Source: Tragulus kanchil
Taxonomy: Eukaryota > Chordata > Mammalia > Artiodactyla > Tragulidae
Direction: 5' to 3'
DNA: 64,000 nt
NCBI GenBank assembly: GCA_022376925.1
Contig: JAIOJX010000028.1
Location: 70,707,001-70,771,000, forward strand
Below the pieces are notes generated by a model. That model had not been told where the DNA came from. It saw only the letters and a program-made list of their open reading frames with translations, and did no database searches. Of the stretch, positions 60,146 to 64,000 are shown in pieces (the first letter of the stretch is position 1; each line of letters opens with the position of its first letter). The position numbers were made by a program, and so were the translations under genes.

Positions 60146-60894
60146 TTGGGCAAGTACCAAATGTGGGAGCAATAATTCCAGTGGCAACTGTAACATTCCT
60201 GGGAATGATCATAGGGCAACCAGAGTGACAGATGACAGGTCATACTCAAAACTATCTCTTTATCCTGTTGTACTTGGTAAAGTAGTTACGAAGAAGCAAC
60301 TAGTGATTTGTCATCAACTTTTCCTATTAACTTATGAGATGATTGAAAACAAGAACTAATCAATGAGCAACTGTAAGCTTCTGTCCTCAATCAAAATTAT
60401 GCTGTATTCACTTTTCTTTGGATGAGTGTTTTTATTCTCTTTGAGGGAAACCTGTTGGGTCGAACACACAAATGGACCTTTTGCAGTCTAGTTCTCTATA
60501 GATGTGAATGGCTAAAATTTAGGGTGAAGTCTGTTTTGGCTTAAGGTAGAATCTGTATATATAAAATAAAGTTTTGGTATAAGATAAGTTTTGGTATAAA
60601 ACAGAACTGTCTCCCGTGGTCCTACTTTACCCCAGTGGAATTTAGCAGAATAAAGCTTCTAATCCTGCAGGGAAGGCAAAGAAGTGTTGGAACATTTTCA
60701 AGTAAAATTTTAAAGAGGCATGGAAATGTTACTATGAAGCTCTTGTAGTGAAAAAGTGAAGATGCTAACATCTGCTACTTTTTCAACTTTTATAATGTAC
60801 AGAGGATTTGTGTGTGTGTGTTCAGAAACTAGGAACAAAGTTGCAAGAAGTGGAGACCTTGGAGACCAGAATGTGAAGATGTTTAATAGCATTT
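60146..60894. other. Non-coding spacer
   Basis: No gene seen. AGTTTTGGTATAA occurs twice about 20 bp apart near 60570-60598. Confidence 0.5.
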
Positions 60895-61549
60895 ACTCAT
60901 TAACTGCAGAATATTTATTGGGCAAGGACAAGACACAGTGACAGATGGTGACAACAGTAAACTGGATGGATAAATGCTCTTGACCTTATGAAATTTATGT
61001 GAGCTAGTGGAGGACAGAAAAAAAGTTTTAATTATTCAAATTGTCAGTGATAGTCATGGTAAGTACAGTTTCAACCAAAGTCATTGTTAGCACTGTAAGG
61101 GTTGGAGGATAGGTGGGATCATGTTAAGAACCATAGTCTAGATTAACAAGAAATGAAATTCTTGGGGATAATATTGAAATATTCTTTATTGTATTTTTTC
61201 CTTTCGGAGAAATAAAAGTTTAACTCACTTTTTATTTTAGTTTTTAAGTATATAGGATACTTTACATATTCGCTGCATTTAAATTAACACAACCCAGTGA
61301 AAAAGTTGGAATTATCTTCATGCATAGGGATTAAAATGGTTAAAATATTTGCAGGTGAGTTGGGTAATGGTCACAGGTTCCTCAGACATGGTCATGGGTT
61401 GTGCCTCTGTGATGGTTAATAGACCACTTACACAGATCTTCTCAGAGAAGATTCATGCAACTTCCCACAGTTACAGAGCTAAATAGCAGTTGGAAATTGA
61501 ACTCAATTCCATGTGATTGTTGCGAAAAGAATTTTACATGTTCAGTGAC

Positions 61550-61730
61550 ATTGTTCCATATTTCATTTATTTTTATAATTCTTGTTGATTAGATTTAGGA
61601 ACCCAGAAATGTTAGGTCACCAGTGTAAATTCTTCATTTTATAGAAGAGGAAACTGAAATTCAAAGAAGTACTGTGACTTTCTGCGACTCTTACTGAAAC
61701 CAGAGTTGTCATTAAGTTACGTATGAAGTA
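61550..61730 (-). mobile_element. MIR SINE, copy A
   Basis: TTCATTTTATAGAAGAGGAA followed by ACTGAAATTCAAAGAAGTAC and CTGTGACTTTCTGCGACTC follows the reverse MIR consensus. A second MIR-like 3' piece lies at about 61455-61530 (CACAGTTACAGAGCTAAATA). Repeated at 62637-62817. Confidence 0.72.
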
Positions 61731-62636
61731 ATACCACCCGGTGAACTTCTATAGCTCTTAGTGAAAACGTCCCCAAACTCAGGAATTCAAGACTATAAGT
61801 TATACACCTAGAGGTTTTCATTATGAACAGATTTAGAGGTTATGTTCAGTAGCAATAACCCATTTACAAATGTAGACTTTTATATGAAGAAATTTAATTC
61901 TTATTCATGAATTTCTTCTTTGCATGTTATAAGATGTATCATTTGAATTGAGTTTTAAGATGTATTATTTTTGTGTTCATCTGTTGTGAGAAAATAGCAT
62001 TTACTCATTAACTGCAGAATATTTATTGGGCAAGGACAAGACACAGTGACAGATGGTGACACTTGTAAAGCACCTTATGAAATTTATGTGAGCTAGTGGA
62101 GGACAGAAAAAGTTTTAATTATTCAAATTGTCAGTGATAGTCATGGTAAGTACAGTTTCAACCAAAGTCATTGTTAGCACTGTAAGGGTTGGAGGATAGG
62201 TGGGATCATGTTAAGAGCCATAGTCTAGATTAACAAGAAATGAAATTCTTGGGGATAATATTGAAATATTCTTTATTGTATTTTTTCCTTTCGGAGAAAT
62301 AAAAGTTTAACTCACTTTTTATTTTAGTTTTTAAGTATATAGGATACTTTACATATTCGCTGCATTTAAATTAACACAACCCAGTGAAAAAGTTGGAATT
62401 ATCTTCATGCATAGGGATTAAAATGGTTAAAATATTTGCAGGTGAGTTGGGTAATGGTCACAGGTTCCTCAGACATGGTCATGGGTTGTGCCTCTGTGAT
62501 GGTTAATAGACCACTTACACAGATCTTCTCAGAGAAGATTCATGCAACTTCCCACAGTTACAGAGCTAAATAGCAGTTGGAAATTGAACTCAATTCCATG
62601 TGATTGTTGCGAAAAGAATTTTACATGTTCAGTGAC

Positions 62637-62817
62637 ATTGTTCCATATTTCATTTATTTTTATAATTCTTGTTGATTAGATTTAGGAACCCAGAAATGTT
62701 AGGTCACCAGTGTAAATTCTTCATTTTATAGAAGAGGAAACTGAAATTCAAAGAAGTACTGTGACTTTCTGCGACTCTTACTGAAACCAGAGTTGTCATT
62801 AAGTTACGTATGAAGTA
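62637..62817 (-). mobile_element. MIR SINE, copy B
   Basis: Same MIR as 61550-61730, displaced about 1087 bp. Confidence 0.72.
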
Positions 62818-63077
62818 ATACCACCCGGTGAACTTCTATAGCTCTTAGTGAAAACGTCCCCAAACTCAGGAATTCAAGACTATAAGTTATACACCTAGAG
62901 GTTTTCATTATGAACAGATTTAGAGGTTATGTTCAGTAGCAATAACCCATTTACAAATGTAGACTTTTATATGAAGAAATTTAATTCTTATTCATGAATT
63001 TCTTCTTTGCATGTTATAAGATGTATCATTTGAATTGAGTTTTAAGATGTATTATTTTTGTGTTCATCTGTTGTGAG

Positions 63078-64000
63078 TGAATTTTTTTATATTGTTTTTG
63101 ACATATACCTAGTTAAGTACTTGTTTTCAGCTTTTAACATAATAAGCAATATGTGTTATCATAGCTCCAATTTTCCTGCCAAGTAGAGAGTGACAGCTGT
63201 GTGGCAATATGTAATGCATATTTTCATCTACAGATAAATTGGAAGGAAGGGAGAAACAGCTTCTGGGTGGGCAGGTCATGATCATTTAAATGAATCATTA
63301 AAATTATATTTTCCCTGGAAACAAAAATGTAATTGCTTTTCTGGTTAGATGCACACTGAAAAGCTTTATTTATATTATTGTATCATATTTGCTCTGAATT
63401 TACAACTTTCCCAAGATTCTTTGGATTTTTTGCCCCCATTTTTGTTTCTCTGCTTCATTCAAGCAATATGCACTTATTTCTTAGCAAAACTCCATGATAT
63501 TTGTGTAAACATATCTTTGAAGGACAGAACTCCTCAATACATAGCATTGTAAGTGAGATCTTGCCCTTCTATATCCATCTGATTAGCAAGCAAGGGAATT
63601 GAAGCTGTAAGGCACGTAAGGCAGGTCCTTATGGTCACCTTGACTGAGGAAAGGTTACCCTATCAGACTGGGAATTTTAAATGTGTGCTATTTTGATGCA
63701 GTTTGAAGTGAAATATGAAATACCATTTGTTTATTACTTATTGACATTTTATAATTTTATATTTTATCACAAAATGTAATGAATACATTTACTCATCTCC
63801 AAGAATGCATAAAAATGCCTTAGTTATATTTTGAAATCATGTTTCAGTGTTTCTGCCTGAAACTTAAAGTCTGTCACTTAAAGTATTTCATTTTATGTGT
63901 TTTTAAAAGATATGTTATTAATTTTGGTGATTTGCATGAATAGCAAAAAAAAGAAGACATTTTAATTTTTACCTTTTTTCTACTCTTAGTTTGCTTGTGT
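63078..64000. other. AT-rich non-coding end of the window
   Basis: Single-copy. The 67-residue frame at 63349 has no recognised domain. No repeat family named. Confidence 0.5.

Larger units (their letters stand above)
60895..63077. repeat. Tandem near-identical duplication 23 of 23
   Basis: Copy A is 60895-61990 and copy B is 61993-63077, offset 1098 then about 1087. Near its start copy B is scrambled relative to A (GGTGACACTTGTAAAGCACC replaces a longer stretch). An A/G difference lies near 61131/62218. Confidence 0.95.

Noticed and set aside
59918..60359. 130-residue frame as a gene
   Set aside because: Its first half is antisense to a BovB 3' fragment and the rest shows no domain.
1..63077. 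A real array of recent segmental duplications or an undescribed amplification system
   Set aside because: Unit content is unrelated from pair to pair, sizes are narrowly alike, all pairs look equally young, and joins carry degraded sequence. This fits uncollapsed overlaps, not biology.

Overview
The window is AT-rich mammalian DNA from a pecoran ruminant (cattle, sheep, goat, buffalo or relative; the species cannot be fixed from sequence alone). The evidence is the repeat set. Bov-tA SINEs and a BovB (RTE) 3' fragment are ruminant-type. CHR-type tRNA-Glu-derived SINEs are cetartiodactyl. Solo LTRs of ruminant endogenous retroviruses lie beside mammal-wide relics (MLT1/MaLR LTRs, MIR, MER5A, Tigger1, L1M). 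I found no protein-coding exon, no cellular RNA gene and no promoter of a host gene. Every open reading frame is short and lies in repeats or AT-rich spacer. The only protein remnant I recognise is a broken retroviral protease piece near 40.0-40.3 kb. The region reads as intergenic or deep intronic.

The dominant structure is not a gene. The window holds 23 consecutive, near-identical, same-orientation duplications. Each is about 1.0-1.2 kb, and the copies sit next to each other with 0 to about 120 bp between them. They run from position 1 to 63077, and their offsets sum to about 26 kb, so only about 38 kb is independent sequence. Many overlap like roof tiles, so some stretches occur three times. 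Copy pairs differ mainly by about one substitution per kb plus small indels, concentrated at the joins. This regularity is best explained by overlapping contigs or read segments laid end to end without collapsing their overlaps. It is not a good match to any biological duplication process. All intervals should be read with this in mind: repeats inside a duplication are listed twice but are probably one genomic element.

Layout of the underlying sequence: Bov-tA and CHR SINEs (0-3 kb); a GC-rich ERV LTR at 5.07-5.58 kb; a Bov-tA tail with (CA)n at 7.8 kb; MaLR LTRs at 8.6-12.6 kb; Bov-tA pieces at 14.6-17.2 kb; an ERV LTR with a 50-bp-period leader repeat at 18.8-19.4 kb; a Tigger1 element split by an ERV LTR with a 6-bp target-site duplication at 21.0-22.0 kb; MIRs at 25-32 kb; MER5A at 35.6 kb; and a composite minus-strand insertion at 37.8-41.9 kb. 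That insertion contains a CHR SINE and what looks like an ERV transcript copied by the LINE machinery. It ends in poly(A) 14 nt after AATAAA and begins at the apparent start of R. Then come MIR and CHR SINE (43-46 kb), an L1M 3' region (50-53.7 kb), an old interspersed repeat (53.8-54.5 kb) and BovB (59.9 kb).

The two points most worth follow-up are the serial duplication pattern, which is almost certainly an assembly fault and matters for anyone using this locus, and the retrocopied ERV RNA joined to a SINE. No exciting new functional system is supported.
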